Shown: piece after piece, positions 18,332 to 27,218 of the stretch
Numbering within the stretch: the stretch's first letter is position 1
How the letters are laid out: every line of letters starts with the position of its first letter
Translations under genes and position numbers: made by a program
Assembly: GCA_949298575.1 (NCBI GenBank)
Contig: CASFXH010000011.1
Coordinates: forward strand, 1-62,557
Source of the DNA: an uncultured Parabacteroides sp.
GTDB lineage: Bacteria > Bacteroidota > Bacteroidia > Bacteroidales > Tannerellaceae
DNA length: 62,557 nt
Direction: 5' to 3'
The notes under the pieces: generated by a model
The model's database searches: none
What the model was told of the DNA's origin: nothing
What the model saw: only the letters and a program-made list of their open reading frames with translations

Positions 18332-18560
18332 GGACAAATTCACCGTTAATCTTGATTTTATACATTCTTTATACAGGAAAAAAGGTTTATTTCAAACAAA
18401 CGATCCTAATATCCCCGCGAATTTCTGACAGAATAAATATCTATTCGTCTCAAACGATATACGCCATAGCAAAATCCGCCTTCCAATTTAAGATAAATTC
18501 AGACAAAGAAAATCACCCTCCCAATGAAGACAAAATCACCCCGCCTAGAATGAAAAAACA

Positions 18561-18655
18561 ATACTAGGCATTATAAGGCGCTTACAATAGGCATTATGAA
18601 CACCTTATAACAGGCATTATAAGCACCTCACGATAGGCATTATAATAGAGCCTCT
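18561..18655. repeat. 23-bp tandem array with AGGCATTATAA units
   Basis: Four units begin with AGGCATTAT at 18566, 18589, 18612 and 18635, exactly 23 bp apart. Each AGGC core is flanked by AT-rich arms with partial to full dyad symmetry; the best is TTATAAC-AGGC-ATTATAA around 18613. The array lies in the 549-bp gap between the efflux operon and ssrA, about 100 nt beyond the ssrA terminator. The same AGGCATTATAA motif recurs in the array at 45547-45677. The rest of the gap (18332-18560) shows no gene that I can support. Confidence 0.85.
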
Positions 18656-18750
18656 TTTTGAACGCGATACGATCAAATAAGAATGAGAAGGTTGAATGGT
18701 TCAAAAATCAGATTCGAGTTGGAACGCCACTCAAATAAAGCGACTATAAT

Positions 18751-18779
18751 AAAAAATGCCACTGAAAAATCAGCGGCAT
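18751..18779 (-). terminator. Intrinsic terminator of ssrA
   Basis: A 10-bp stem ATGCCGCTGA/TCAGTGGCAT (one G-U pair) closes a TTTT loop on the minus strand and is followed by TTTTTT. It directly follows the mature tmRNA 3' end. Confidence 0.9.
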
Positions 18780-18782
18780 CCG

Positions 18783-19179
18783 TGGAGCTGGAGAGATTCG
18801 AACTCTCGTCCAAACGAGGAACTAATCTGCTTTCTACATGTTTATCTTCGCCTTCATTGTCGGGAACAAGCAAGACCGAAGCCACCCACTTGAACCTTAT
18901 CCTCTAAAGCTTCATTTGAGACTCGAGGCTAACCTCAAACTATCTCCGATATTGCTGCACCACCTGTTCGGAACGCTTCGGAGCCACAGCATCCGGGTGA
19001 TGTCACGTCTCCACGACTTTCGCGGAGATTAAGCTTCAATCTACTGTACTTCGATTAAGCAGCGAGAGCGTAGTTTTCTTCGCCAGTTAATTGTTCGCCG
19101 TCTGAGATTTAAGCGCTAGCCGACCACGCGCTACATGCTTACAAACCACTTCTGCCCGCTGTCAAAACCGGTCAGCCCC
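18783..19179 (-). ncRNA. ssrA: Transfer-messenger RNA (tmRNA)
   Basis: Rescues stalled ribosomes by trans-translation with SmpB. The 5' end GGGGCTG pairs with CAGCTCC at the 3' end to form the tRNA-like acceptor stem, and the T-arm shows GAGAGTTCGAATCTCTC. CCA is not encoded, so it would be added after transcription. The tag frame is at 19055-19099 and reads GEQLTGEENYALAA then TAA if decoding resumes at the GGC preceded by CAGAC. Tags I recall from other Bacteroidales are about nine residues (of the form GE-NYALAA), so this one appears extended by about five. A second GGC would give GEENYALAA, so the resume point needs confirmation. Confidence 0.95.
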
Positions 19180-19196
19180 AATGGTTGTTCGAGACA

Positions 19197-19227
19197 CAAA
19201 GGTAGAGATTATCATTGAATCCACAAA
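19197..19227 (-). promoter_or_regulatory. Promoter of ssrA
   Basis: A textbook Bacteroides promoter on the minus strand: TTTG (19224-19227), a 19-nt spacer, then TACCTTTG (19197-19204). Initiation about 7 nt downstream would start just upstream of the mature tmRNA 5' end at 19179. Confidence 0.8.
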
Positions 19228-19320
19228 TTTATGCATCATGGAAAAACAATTTGTTTCCTTAAGTGGCGTTTCACTGAACCAAATACCGCTCTTCACATAC
19301 GAACACGTTCAGGAGCGCCA

Positions 19321-20028
19321 TTATCCCATTCGGCTGATTTTCCGTAACCGATCCTCATCAATCAACTTGATCTTACGGCCGTCGAGCGCGATAATATGCT
19401 CGGCCACAAAAGTCGAAAGCGTACGGATGGCGTTCGAGGTCGTCATATTCGAAAGATTCGCCAAGTCCTCACGCGCCAAATAAATGCTCAGCGTCGCTCC
19501 ATCTTCCTCCAAGCCATAGCTATCTTTCAAGAAAAGCAACGATTCCGCGAGCCGCCCACGAATATGTTTTTGGGTCAAATTGACCGTCCGCTCGTCAGCT
19601 ATGCCCAAATCGACAGACAACTGTCGGATGAAAAACATCGCCAAATCCGAATTTCCCTTGATCAGATCACGCACGACCACCATCGGTATCATACAAACGG
19701 TTGACGCCTCAAAAGCGGACGCGTTTGTCAAGTAGTCCTCTTGAGCGAAACTGGCCCGATAGCCAAAATATTGGATCGGCTTAATCATCCGGATAATCTG
19801 ACTCCGGCCACCCACTCCATCCTTGAATATCTTCACCTTGCCTTTCAGCAAGCACATCATATCCTTCGGCTCTTCCCCCTCACAATAAATCAACTCATTC
19901 CGTTTAAAGTGCTGGATAAATGAGCTATTCCGGAGGATCTCACGTTCTTTGCCGGTCAAGAGCCTCCAGACTTCCGATAAACTCGTCGAGAAATCGACTT
20001 CCTCTTCTCTCTTTTGCTGTTTCACCAC
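19321..20028 (-). CDS. Crp/Fnr-family transcription regulator
   Basis: A DNA-binding regulator of 235 residues. It has an N-terminal cyclic-nucleotide-binding-like beta-roll (about 35-140), a dimerisation helix, and a C-terminal winged helix with REDLANLSNMTTSNAIRTLS as the recognition region. No cysteine cluster for an Fnr iron-sulfur centre is seen. The start appears to be GTG (20028 or 20025): an in-frame stop lies just upstream and no in-frame ATG occurs before residue about 57. A near-perfect promoter 29 nt upstream leaves a very short leader. The effector and targets are unknown. Confidence 0.88.
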   Translation of the reverse strand: MVKQQKREEEVDFSTSLSEVWRLLTGKEREILRNSSFIQHFKRNELIYCEGEEPKDMMCLLKGKVKIFKDGVGGRSQIIRMIKPIQYFGYRASFAQEDYLTNASAFEASTVCMIPMVVVRDLIKGNSDLAMFFIRQLSVDLGIADERTVNLTQKHIRGRLAESLLFLKDSYGLEEDGATLSIYLAREDLANLSNMTTSNAIRTLSTFVAEHIIALDGRKIKLIDEDRLRKISRMG

Positions 20029-20056
20029 GACTGTTAAATAACATACTTATGGAGCA

Positions 20057-20087
20057 CAAATATAGAGAACTTTTCAATGCCACCAAA
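20057..20087 (-). promoter_or_regulatory. Promoter of the Crp/Fnr-family gene
   Basis: TTTG (20084-20087), a 19-nt spacer and TATATTTG (20057-20064) on the minus strand match the Bacteroides consensus with ideal spacing. Confidence 0.75.
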
Positions 20088-20159
20088 ACAATTTGATATT
20101 TTATTCTCCTTTTGACTAATCATTTCGCGCGATCAATTGAAAAATCCACATTTATTCCG

Positions 20160-20167
20160 TATGTTTG
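20160..20167 (+). promoter_or_regulatory. -7 box for the DUF5686 gene
   Basis: TATGTTTG matches TAnnTTTG and ends 29 nt before the ATG at 20197; an AATTG about 20 nt upstream could act as -33. Confidence 0.5.
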
Positions 20168-20196
20168 CTCTGTTATTTGTCTAAAAAGAGGTGTTC

Positions 20197-22398
20197 ATGC
20201 GCATCAAGATCCGAATCCTTATCTTACTTTTCATGACGGCTACCTTGCAAGTATCCGCCGAAACGCTTATTCATAAAAAACAACTTCCTCCTGAAGACAA
20301 GGAAGCGGAAACTATCATGGCGCACGTGATCGAGAAGGCGGAGGTTTATGAACAAATCATTCAAGAATACCGAGCGGAAATCTATTTAAAAGGAAGAACC
20401 GAAATCCTAAAGAAAAACTTCTTGATTCGCTTCGCCAACCATCTCTTCCCGCTTGACTGGCGAATTAACGACCAATTTTTCGAATTGGTAACCAATTCCC
20501 GATACAATGCGCCCAATAACTTCATCCACACAGTTAAGGCGATCAACGCGAACCGCCTCCCCAACGCAAAAAAACAAATGGAAGCCATGACATTCCTCAA
20601 CCTCAATATTTATTCCCAAACGGCTTATAACGAAGCCATCTTTCTTCCTACGGCTCCGAACGCGTTCAAACATTACCGTTTTGAGCTAACTCGGGAGGAA
20701 ATCATCGAGGGGAATAAGGTCTATGTCATCAGTTTCTACCCCAAGCAATGGAGTCCTAAATTGATTTGTGGATTGCTTTACATCCTCGATAAAAGCTGGC
20801 TTATTTGCAAGATGGACATGAATGGTCGTTATTCGTTCGCGGAGTTCAACGTGGTCTTAAACTTTAGCGAAAAGACTTATCACTACTTCCTGCCAGAAAG
20901 CGCGGACATTTTCTTACGATATAAATTACTGGGAAATGCGGTGGTCAGCCGCTACCACGTTGCCTACCAATATAGCGGGATCAAACTACTGGAACCAGGC
21001 ACGTTAAAACGTCATTCCCTAGACCTGAGCAACTATTTCCGAATCGAGAAAAGCGAGGAAAACCTTTCCAAGGACTCCTCTTATTGGGCAAAAAAAAGAG
21101 ACCTTCCCCTCTCCCCTGAAGAAAGCACATTGCTGACTCACTCCGCGGCTCCCGACACGTCTATCATCAGCAAAAGCACAAGCCCTTTCTTAAAAAAATC
21201 AAACGAAGTGGCCCAGATGTTAGCCGGCTCATGGAACTGGGACGTGAACTCAACACGAATCAAGTACTCCGGCTTGCTCAATCCATTCCAATTGGGCTAT
21301 TCGCATCGGAATGGCATCACTTATAAACAAGAATTCCGGCTTAGCAAGACTTTCGCTCGCGACCGGCAACTCCGTTTCAATCCAGACATCGGTTTCGTGT
21401 TCAAAAGAAAAGAAATCTTTCTCCACCTACGGGCGGAATGGGAATATCTCCCTGAAAAAAGGGGACGGCTGAACCTTTCTCTCGGGAACGATAACCAAAC
21501 TTATTCATCTAAAATCACCGACCAGATTCAAGACATCTTGAGCAACACACCTAACCATAATCAAATCCATATCAACTTCGACGACTTGAACCTGGATTAT
21601 TTCCGCCATTATTATGTGGAACTCAGGAATGACATCGAGCTATTCAATGGCTTTGAGCTGGACACCCGACTCACCTATCATCAACGGACACCGATTCGTC
21701 CCGAATCCAATATCATCCCTCCTGGTGGGTTATTAGAAGATTTGGCTTTCAGCAATTATCATGATTTCGTTCCGTCCATTGGTTTCGTCTATACTCCTCG
21801 TCAATATTACCGGATGGATGGCTTCCGAAAAGAATACCTCTACTCTCCCTATCCCACTTTCTCGCTGAACGTGGCCAAGGCAATCCCCGGTATTATGGGA
21901 AGCTCAGGCGATTATTGCCGGGTGGAAGCGGATATGCATCAAAGCATTCCCTTAGGCCTTTGTCGGACCCTCAACTACCATCTCAGCGGAGGCTTTTATG
22001 CCCAACAGAAGTCAACCTATTTCGCTGAATTCCAATATTTCTCCCGCCGAAACTTCCCAGAGAGCTGGAACGATCAAATCGGGGGCGTTTTCAATTTACT
22101 CAGTGGCGAATGGTTCAACGCCTCCGATAAATACGCGCAAGCGCACATCATGTATGAAAGCCCATTCGTTTTGTTCCGATTCCTAAGTAAATCACCCAAG
22201 TATTTACAAATCGCTTCTCGTTATATCGTCACGGAGCGATTCTATCTGAGCCAGCTTTGGACACCGGCTCTCCCAAGCTATACGGAAATCGGATATGGTA
22301 TTGGCAACAATATCTTCAATATTGGTATTTTCGCGGGATTCGACCGCTGGAAATACGATGGGATAGGTTTAAAGTTCGCGTTTGAATTATTCCAATGA
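20197..22398 (+). CDS. DUF5686 family outer-membrane protein
   Basis: A 733-residue protein with a cleavable signal peptide (about 1-22, ending VSAE). The first half has the conserved DUF5686 region (MAHVIEKAEVYEQIIQEY near the start, SFYPKQWSPKLICGLLYI near 190). The second half is rich in alternating aromatic and polar strands (for example HYYVELRNDIELFNGFELD), with a final F, as in outer-membrane beta barrels. The usual N-terminal carboxypeptidase-regulatory domain is absent. I use the ATG at 20197 because the upstream alternative is GTG. The function is unknown. Its end overlaps the convergent DUF1460 gene by 12 bp. Confidence 0.82.
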   Translation: MRIKIRILILLFMTATLQVSAETLIHKKQLPPEDKEAETIMAHVIEKAEVYEQIIQEYRAEIYLKGRTEILKKNFLIRFANHLFPLDWRINDQFFELVTNSRYNAPNNFIHTVKAINANRLPNAKKQMEAMTFLNLNIYSQTAYNEAIFLPTAPNAFKHYRFELTREEIIEGNKVYVISFYPKQWSPKLICGLLYILDKSWLICKMDMNGRYSFAEFNVVLNFSEKTYHYFLPESADIFLRYKLLGNAVVSRYHVAYQYSGIKLLEPGTLKRHSLDLSNYFRIEKSEENLSKDSSYWAKKRDLPLSPEESTLLTHSAAPDTSIISKSTSPFLKKSNEVAQMLAGSWNWDVNSTRIKYSGLLNPFQLGYSHRNGITYKQEFRLSKTFARDRQLRFNPDIGFVFKRKEIFLHLRAEWEYLPEKRGRLNLSLGNDNQTYSSKITDQIQDILSNTPNHNQIHINFDDLNLDYFRHYYVELRNDIELFNGFELDTRLTYHQRTPIRPESNIIPPGGLLEDLAFSNYHDFVPSIGFVYTPRQYYRMDGFRKEYLYSPYPTFSLNVAKAIPGIMGSSGDYCRVEADMHQSIPLGLCRTLNYHLSGGFYAQQKSTYFAEFQYFSRRNFPESWNDQIGGVFNLLSGEWFNASDKYAQAHIMYESPFVLFRFLSKSPKYLQIASRYIVTERFYLSQLWTPALPSYTEIGYGIGNNIFNIGIFAGFDRWKYDGIGLKFAFELFQ

Positions 22399-23256
22399 GA
22401 GAGGCCGGATCACCAACAATCCTCGGCAGCTTTTAATTGATGCCGCATAGTCAGCCAGCGATTCCGGATTCACGATCACCCGCTTGGCCGAAGAGGAGGC
22501 ATGGATGAAAGTCAGGCGTCCATCCAACCAATAAGCGATTCCTACATGCGTAACGTCCAATCCTTTGATCGTCGTAACAAAAGCGACAATATCGCCCGAT
22601 TGGATATGCGTCGCACAAGAATCAATCCGTGCTTTCGGCAAATAAAAATAGGAACGAGCATTAATCGCAGCCTCTTGAGCCTCAATTTTGGCAACCAACG
22701 CCGGCTGATTTTTCAACTGCTTATAACTATCCGGACGCGTTGAGATAAAGTTAAGCGCAAGGGGCAACATTTCGCCGCCAACCAAGCGACTCACGTCTTC
22801 CACGATTCCTTTTCGCTGATTCTCATAAAGCCAATCTACGATGTAATGCAAGCGATCCGTATAGTCATGAATCTCTCCCTCTCGATAGCGAATCAGCCGC
22901 AATTGGTTCCGGAAAGTTTCATAACTTCCGTCATCGGTTCGGGCCAAGGCCAAAGCCGTCTCCATCAATGTGGTGCAATCCAATTCTCGGAGATTGACCA
23001 CCAACCCCTCCGGCTCTTTCTCCAATGTCGCGGCCACGTATGGTTTATCCAAAAAGAAAAGCGCCGCATGAACAAGCCGAATCCCCATCGAAGAATCCGC
23101 GACAGCCTTCCCCACCATGGCGTTATAACGTTCGAACAACTGACGATCTTCCAGAGTCTCATAGACAAGCGGGCCAGAAGCCCAAATCTTCTCCGGGAAA
23201 ACAAGGGCTAAAAGCAAGAACACCAATCCTCCGATGAACCTTCTCCACCTACTCAT
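22387..23256 (-). CDS. DUF1460 protein, N-acetylmuramoyl-L-alanine amidase-like
   Basis: A 289-residue exported protein (signal peptide about 1-26, ending IWASG). The DUF1460 fold is an NlpC/P60-like cysteine hydrolase, thought to cleave peptidoglycan stem-peptide bonds in the periplasm. The likely catalytic cysteine is in LDCTTLMET (about 96) and the histidine in DVTHVGIAYW (about 238). It follows uvrB with a 4-nt ATGA overlap, so it is translated from the pspC-uvrB transcript. The link between DNA repair and wall hydrolysis is probably only co-transcription. Confidence 0.85.
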   Translation of the reverse strand: MSRWRRFIGGLVFLLLALVFPEKIWASGPLVYETLEDRQLFERYNAMVGKAVADSSMGIRLVHAALFFLDKPYVAATLEKEPEGLVVNLRELDCTTLMETALALARTDDGSYETFRNQLRLIRYREGEIHDYTDRLHYIVDWLYENQRKGIVEDVSRLVGGEMLPLALNFISTRPDSYKQLKNQPALVAKIEAQEAAINARSYFYLPKARIDSCATHIQSGDIVAFVTTIKGLDVTHVGIAYWLDGRLTFIHASSSAKRVIVNPESLADYAASIKSCRGLLVIRPLSLE

Positions 23257-25280
23257 ACCTTCTCTGTCTTCTTCTTCAACAAATCTTCCAATTTGATCAA
23301 CTCATCCCGCAACTGAGCCGCTTCAAGGAAGTCTAGTTTTTTGGCGGCCTCGGTCATTCGCTTGCGCGTCCGCTCAATCGTCTTAGACAACTGCGAGGAA
23401 TCCATGTATGCGACAACCGGATCGGCCGCGACACTCACTTGAGGTTCCACATAAGCATATGGCTCCACTTCGGCGGGCTTACCCACCAAGGCAGAGGTCG
23501 TGTTTTTCTTCACTTGTTTTGGTGTGATACCATGCGCCTCGTTATAAGCCATTTGCTTCTCGCGACGACGATTGGTTTCGTCGATCGTTTGCCGCATACT
23601 ATCCGTGATCTTATCGGCGTAAAAAATAACTTTCCCATGGATATTGCGAGCGGCTCGCCCTGCCGTCTGGGTCAAGGAACGATGCGAACGCAAGAAGCCC
23701 TCCTTATCCGCGTCAAGGATCGCCACCAGCGAAACTTCCGGCAAATCCAGTCCCTCACGCAACAAGTTCACACCCACCAACACATCGAACAAGCCCTTAC
23801 GCAAGTCCTCCATGATCTGCACCCGCTCCAAGGTATCCACATCACTATGAATATAATTGCAACGCACCCCCATACGGCCTAAGTAAGCGGTCAGCTCCTC
23901 CGCCATCCGTTTGGTCAAGGTCGTCACGAGTACCCGTTCATCCTTTGAGGCCCGAGCTGTAATTTCTTCCATTAAATCGTCAATCTGATTCAGAGAAGGA
24001 CGTACCTCGATAACTGGATCGAGCAAACCCGTCGGACGGATCACCTGCTCCACTACAACGCCCTCGCTCTTGACCAATTCATACTCGGCAGGCGTAGCGC
24101 TGACATAAATGGCCAGCGGGGTCAACGACTCAAACTCCTCGAATGTTAAAGGCCGGTTATCAACCGCCGCAGGTAGGCGAAAACCATATTCCACGAGATT
24201 TTTCTTGCGGGCATAGTCCCCACCATACATCGCCCGAATCTGGGGAATCGTCACGTGGCTCTCATCGACAACCAGAAGGAAGTCCTTGGGGAAATAATCT
24301 AACAGGCAGAAAGGCCGCTCACCCGGCGCTCTCCCATCAAAATAACGGGAATAGTTCTCGATGCCGGCGCAATGCCCCAACTCTCGAATCATCTCCAAAT
24401 CGAAAGTCACCCGCTCAAGGAGTCTCTTCGCCTCTAAAGGCTTGCCGATTTCCTTCAGGAACTCCACTTGCGTGCCAAGATCAACGTCAATCTGACTGAT
24501 CGCCTGGTTGATCCGTTCTTGCGTAGTAACAAAAAGATTAGTAGGATAGATATTTAGCTCGTCTTGTTCATCATATTCCTGACCAGAGTGGGGGTCAAAC
24601 GAGGAAATCCGATCGATCTCGTCATCCCAGAACTCCACCCGGTAAGCCATTCCATCGTAGGTCTCGATCGCGGGAAAAATATCAACCGTATCCCCATTCA
24701 CCCGAAAACAGCCGCTTTGAAAATCTAACTTATTATTAATGTATAAGGCGCCAACCAAGCGCCGCAACAGCTCGTCGCGATCGATCCGGCCACCCCGCTT
24801 CAGGTGGATCACCTTCTCCGCGAAAGCCCGAGGATCAGCCATTCCATAAAGGCATGAGACCGACGAGACGACAATCACGTCACGCCGCCCCGAGAGCAAC
24901 GATGCCGTAGCCCGCAAACGCAACTTGTCGATCTCCTCGTTGATCGCTAAATCCTTCTCAATATAAGTATCGGTCGAGGGAATATAAGCCTCCGGCTGGT
25001 AATAATCATAATAAGAGACAAAATACTCCACAGCATTACTAGGGAAAAACGCTTTGAACTCACTATAGAGTTGGGCGGCCAAGGTCTTGTTATGGCTCAA
25101 GATGAGGGTGGGGCGCTGGACCTTCTCAATCACGTTAGCGATCGTGAATGTCTTACCCGACCCTGTCACCCCGAGCAACGTCTGAAAGGGCACACCGGAA
25201 CGAATGCCCTCCGATAGGGCCTCAATCGCTTCCGGCTGATCGCCCGTCGGACTGAATGCAGATGAGATCTCGAAACCCAT
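23253..25280 (-). CDS. uvrB: Excinuclease ABC subunit B
   Basis: Damage-verifying helicase-like subunit of nucleotide excision repair. The 675-residue protein has Walker A GVTGSGKT (about 39), the beta-hairpin YYDYYQPEAYIP that grips damaged DNA, DESH motif II, helicase motifs V-VI (GVNLLREGLDLPEVSLVAILDA is here shortened to LLREGLDLPE), and a C-terminal UVR motif for UvrC contact. The start codon overlaps the pspC-like stop by one base, and the stop overlaps the DUF1460 start. Length and motifs are normal. Confidence 0.98.
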   Translation of the reverse strand: MGFEISSAFSPTGDQPEAIEALSEGIRSGVPFQTLLGVTGSGKTFTIANVIEKVQRPTLILSHNKTLAAQLYSEFKAFFPSNAVEYFVSYYDYYQPEAYIPSTDTYIEKDLAINEEIDKLRLRATASLLSGRRDVIVVSSVSCLYGMADPRAFAEKVIHLKRGGRIDRDELLRRLVGALYINNKLDFQSGCFRVNGDTVDIFPAIETYDGMAYRVEFWDDEIDRISSFDPHSGQEYDEQDELNIYPTNLFVTTQERINQAISQIDVDLGTQVEFLKEIGKPLEAKRLLERVTFDLEMIRELGHCAGIENYSRYFDGRAPGERPFCLLDYFPKDFLLVVDESHVTIPQIRAMYGGDYARKKNLVEYGFRLPAAVDNRPLTFEEFESLTPLAIYVSATPAEYELVKSEGVVVEQVIRPTGLLDPVIEVRPSLNQIDDLMEEITARASKDERVLVTTLTKRMAEELTAYLGRMGVRCNYIHSDVDTLERVQIMEDLRKGLFDVLVGVNLLREGLDLPEVSLVAILDADKEGFLRSHRSLTQTAGRAARNIHGKVIFYADKITDSMRQTIDETNRRREKQMAYNEAHGITPKQVKKNTTSALVGKPAEVEPYAYVEPQVSVAADPVVAYMDSSQLSKTIERTRKRMTEAAKKLDFLEAAQLRDELIKLEDLLKKKTEKV

Positions 25281-25480
25281 CAGACTGTTGTCTCCTTTTT
25301 AGGCATAACCAACCACAAAATCAAATACAGCAAGATACCAAAACCCGCGAAAAACACCATTAAAACATACAGTATCCGCACGATCGTCGGGTCCAGGCCA
25401 AAATATTCCGCGATTCCCGCACACACGCCGCCAATCATTTTTTGGTCCGAACGTGTCAATCTCTTCTTCTCGTTTTCCAT
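25280..25480 (-). CDS. PspC domain membrane protein
   Basis: A 66-residue PspC-domain protein. A polar start is followed by the signature GGVCAGIAEYFGLDPTIVRI (about 17-36) and one membrane segment (about 37-58). PspC proteins sense or respond to envelope stress in enterobacteria; stand-alone short forms in Bacteroidetes are poorly characterised. It is the first gene of the operon and its stop overlaps the uvrB start. Confidence 0.88.
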   Translation of the reverse strand: MENEKKRLTRSDQKMIGGVCAGIAEYFGLDPTIVRILYVLMVFFAGFGILLYLILWLVMPKKETTV

Positions 25481-25510
25481 AATGTCTCCTGTTTTTTAAG
25501 TTCGACTGAA

Positions 25511-25518
25511 CAAAGATA
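25511..25518 (-). promoter_or_regulatory. -7 box for the pspC-uvrB operon
   Basis: TATCTTTG on the minus strand matches TAnnTTTG, 31 nt before the PspC-domain start codon. Confidence 0.5.
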
Positions 25519-25643
25519 CGGAATTTTGCTTAACACGGCTCAAGAGGGGGTATCAAAATTAAATATTAGAAATTCTCGCGAGCGAAATTTGATATTTCTT
25601 GAAACGAAAGGGGAATAAAAAGGAATCCTGATAAACTCAAAAA

Positions 25644-25818
25644 CTACTTACTAAGCAGAGAGGGTAACTACTTATCGATGCGACCGGCAACAGCTTAGTA
25701 AGTAGATGGGGGTACTGCTTACTAAGTAGTTTTCGGCCTGCTTATCGAGTAATTTTTACTTTGCTTGCCAATGTCTTTTCTTCCTGTTTGCCGAGCAACT
25801 AGCTTCCCTCGATAAGCT
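25644..25818. repeat. Array of CTTA/TAAG-type dyads
   Basis: Short dyads are centred near 25651 (CTTACTAAG), 25676 (ATCGAT within CTTATCGATG), 25698 (CTTAGTAAG), 25722 (CTTACTAAG), 25745 (CTTATCGAG), 25766 (TTG...CAA), 25793 (TTGCCGAGCAA) and 25810 (AGCTT...AAGCT). Most gaps between centres are 21-25 bp. The array occupies the 565-bp gap between the DUF362 3' end and pspC. Apart from this array, one TACTTTCGCG box (25833-25842), the DUF362 terminator and the pspC promoter box, I see nothing else in the gap. Confidence 0.75.
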
Positions 25819-25832
25819 GACATAAAATCCGT

Positions 25833-25842
25833 CGCGAAAGTA
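25833..25842 (-). promoter_or_regulatory. Variant -7 box TACTTTCGCG beside the array
   Basis: TACTTTCGCG on the minus strand faces the repeat array and lies about 350 nt upstream of the pspC-like start. If used, the transcript would run through the whole array before reaching pspC. Confidence 0.35.
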
Positions 25843-25940
25843 ATACGCAATGGTTCTTTAGTTTTCACTCACTCCGACAACTATGCCGCTGAATAAATAC
25901 GATCAAAGGAGTCTTCCAGTCATGTAACCACAACTCCCAT

Positions 25941-25972
25941 AAAAACGGAGCGCCTTAAAGAAAGACACTCCG
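25941..25972 (-). terminator. Intrinsic terminator of the DUF362 gene
   Basis: A 7-bp stem CGGAGTG/CGCTCCG (one G-U pair) on the minus strand is followed by TTTTT, about 73 nt beyond the DUF362 stop codon. Confidence 0.75.
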
Positions 25973-26045
25973 CCAAAACAGACCACCGGTAATCTCCTAA
26001 GTCCAATCGTCCTTTCGCAAAATACATAAATATGAAACAATCAAC

Positions 26046-27047
26046 CTATTTCATAACAATCTCATAATCCTTGCTACCTAGACCTATTCGCTCCGCATAA
26101 TCCACCGTATGACGACCATGCTGCTTATTGATCCGCTCGACCAACGGCCGGTTATCATTGTCTTCCGTCGGTTTGACAGCATAAACCAAGTCCAAACAAG
26201 CCTGATCAAGTGCCACCGGATCCGTCGAAGCCAAGATTCCTATATCCTTTAACTTCGGAGCCTCAGGATTAGAGTCGCAATCACAGTCGATAGACATATT
26301 ATTCATTACATTAATATAAAGAATCTTGTCACCAAAATAATCAGCTACCGCTTGTGCGGAAGCAGCCATAGACTCCAAGAAAGCGTCTTGTTCTGGCAAA
26401 TTACTCCACAATTCAGACGGCTTCGACGTCTTCCCCGCAGTATGAATATAAGCTTTCCCCGCCGATGAAGCGACACCAATCGACTGGTTTTTCAGCACAC
26501 CTCCAAAACCACCCATCGCATGCCCCTTGAAGTGAGCCAAATTGATCATAAAATCATAATTCTTAATATGCGCACCAACAATATTGTGTTTTAAATGTTT
26601 CATATCCTTTACTGGAATCTCGATATCACCTTCGCTATCCATAATGCCGACCTTTGCGATATCATTAAAACCATGCTCACGAATGACGGCCAAATGCACT
26701 TCGGTCGTGTTACGGCGCCCCTCATAAGCGGTATTACATTCCACGATCGTTCCATTTACTTTTTGCACCAAATCCTTGATCAAAGCAGGTTGCAAGAAAT
26801 TATGTCCACCCGGTTCACCCGTACTGATCTTGACCGCTACACGCCCCATTGCAGGACGGCCAACAGCCTCATAAATATGCACTAAACTCTCAGGAGAGAT
26901 TTCTTTCGTCATATAAACTTTTGAAACGTTTACTGCTTTCAGACCCTTAATGTCCGCCCAAACAGGGATGTTATTCGCCGCAGCCAATGATGTTAATGCC
27001 GCAAGCGAGGCCTTCATCCAACCCCTTCTTGTCATTTTATTTTCCAT
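26046..27047 (-). CDS. DUF362 domain protein with RR-type signal
   Basis: A 333-residue protein. Its N-terminus MENKMTRRGWMKASLAAL resembles a twin-arginine signal followed by a hydrophobic stretch and WA-D, so export to the periplasm is likely. The body has the DUF362 layout (GGHNFLQPALIKDLV, VGIMDSEGDIEIPV, NLAHFKGHAMGGFGG). There are few cysteines (a CDCDS motif), so no ferredoxin-type cluster is evident. I start at 27047 because it places the RR motif correctly; a longer frame extends 69 nt upstream. The substrate is unknown. Confidence 0.85.
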   Translation of the reverse strand: MENKMTRRGWMKASLAALTSLAAANNIPVWADIKGLKAVNVSKVYMTKEISPESLVHIYEAVGRPAMGRVAVKISTGEPGGHNFLQPALIKDLVQKVNGTIVECNTAYEGRRNTTEVHLAVIREHGFNDIAKVGIMDSEGDIEIPVKDMKHLKHNIVGAHIKNYDFMINLAHFKGHAMGGFGGVLKNQSIGVASSAGKAYIHTAGKTSKPSELWSNLPEQDAFLESMAASAQAVADYFGDKILYINVMNNMSIDCDCDSNPEAPKLKDIGILASTDPVALDQACLDLVYAVKPTEDNDNRPLVERINKQHGRHTVDYAERIGLGSKDYEIVMK

Positions 27048-27089
27048 GATTCGTATCATTAAATCCATGCGCCAATCTTTACGCACTTT

Positions 27090-27097
27090 CAAAAGTA
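27090..27097 (-). promoter_or_regulatory. -7 box for the DUF362 gene
   Basis: TACTTTTG on the minus strand, 43 nt before the chosen start codon, matches TAnnTTTG. It supports the shorter N-terminus. Confidence 0.5.
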
Positions 27098-27159
27098 CGG
27101 AGTATCGATTTCTCATCTGCGGGATTACGCTTCAAAAGGAAAAAAGCTATTCTAAAAAA

Positions 27160-27188
27160 GAAAAGGGAAACATGCCCGACCGGCATGT
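27160..27188 (-). terminator. Terminator of the ribosomal superoperon
   Basis: A 7-bp stem ACATGCC/GGCATGT with a 5-nt loop, followed on the minus strand by a TTTCCCTTTT tract, lies about 30 nt after the rplQ stop. Confidence 0.7.
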
Positions 27189-27218
27189 CTCCCCCCTCTA
27201 TAAACGAATCCGTATCTA

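Noticed and set aside
18352-18567. Short open frame between the efflux operon and the 23-bp array
   Set aside because: AT-rich, no homology that I recognise, no promoter or conserved start, and it runs into the repeat array.
18783-18815. tRNA gene suggested by GAGAGTTCGAATCTCTC
   Set aside because: This T-arm belongs to the tRNA-like domain of tmRNA; the matching 5' half is at 19179.
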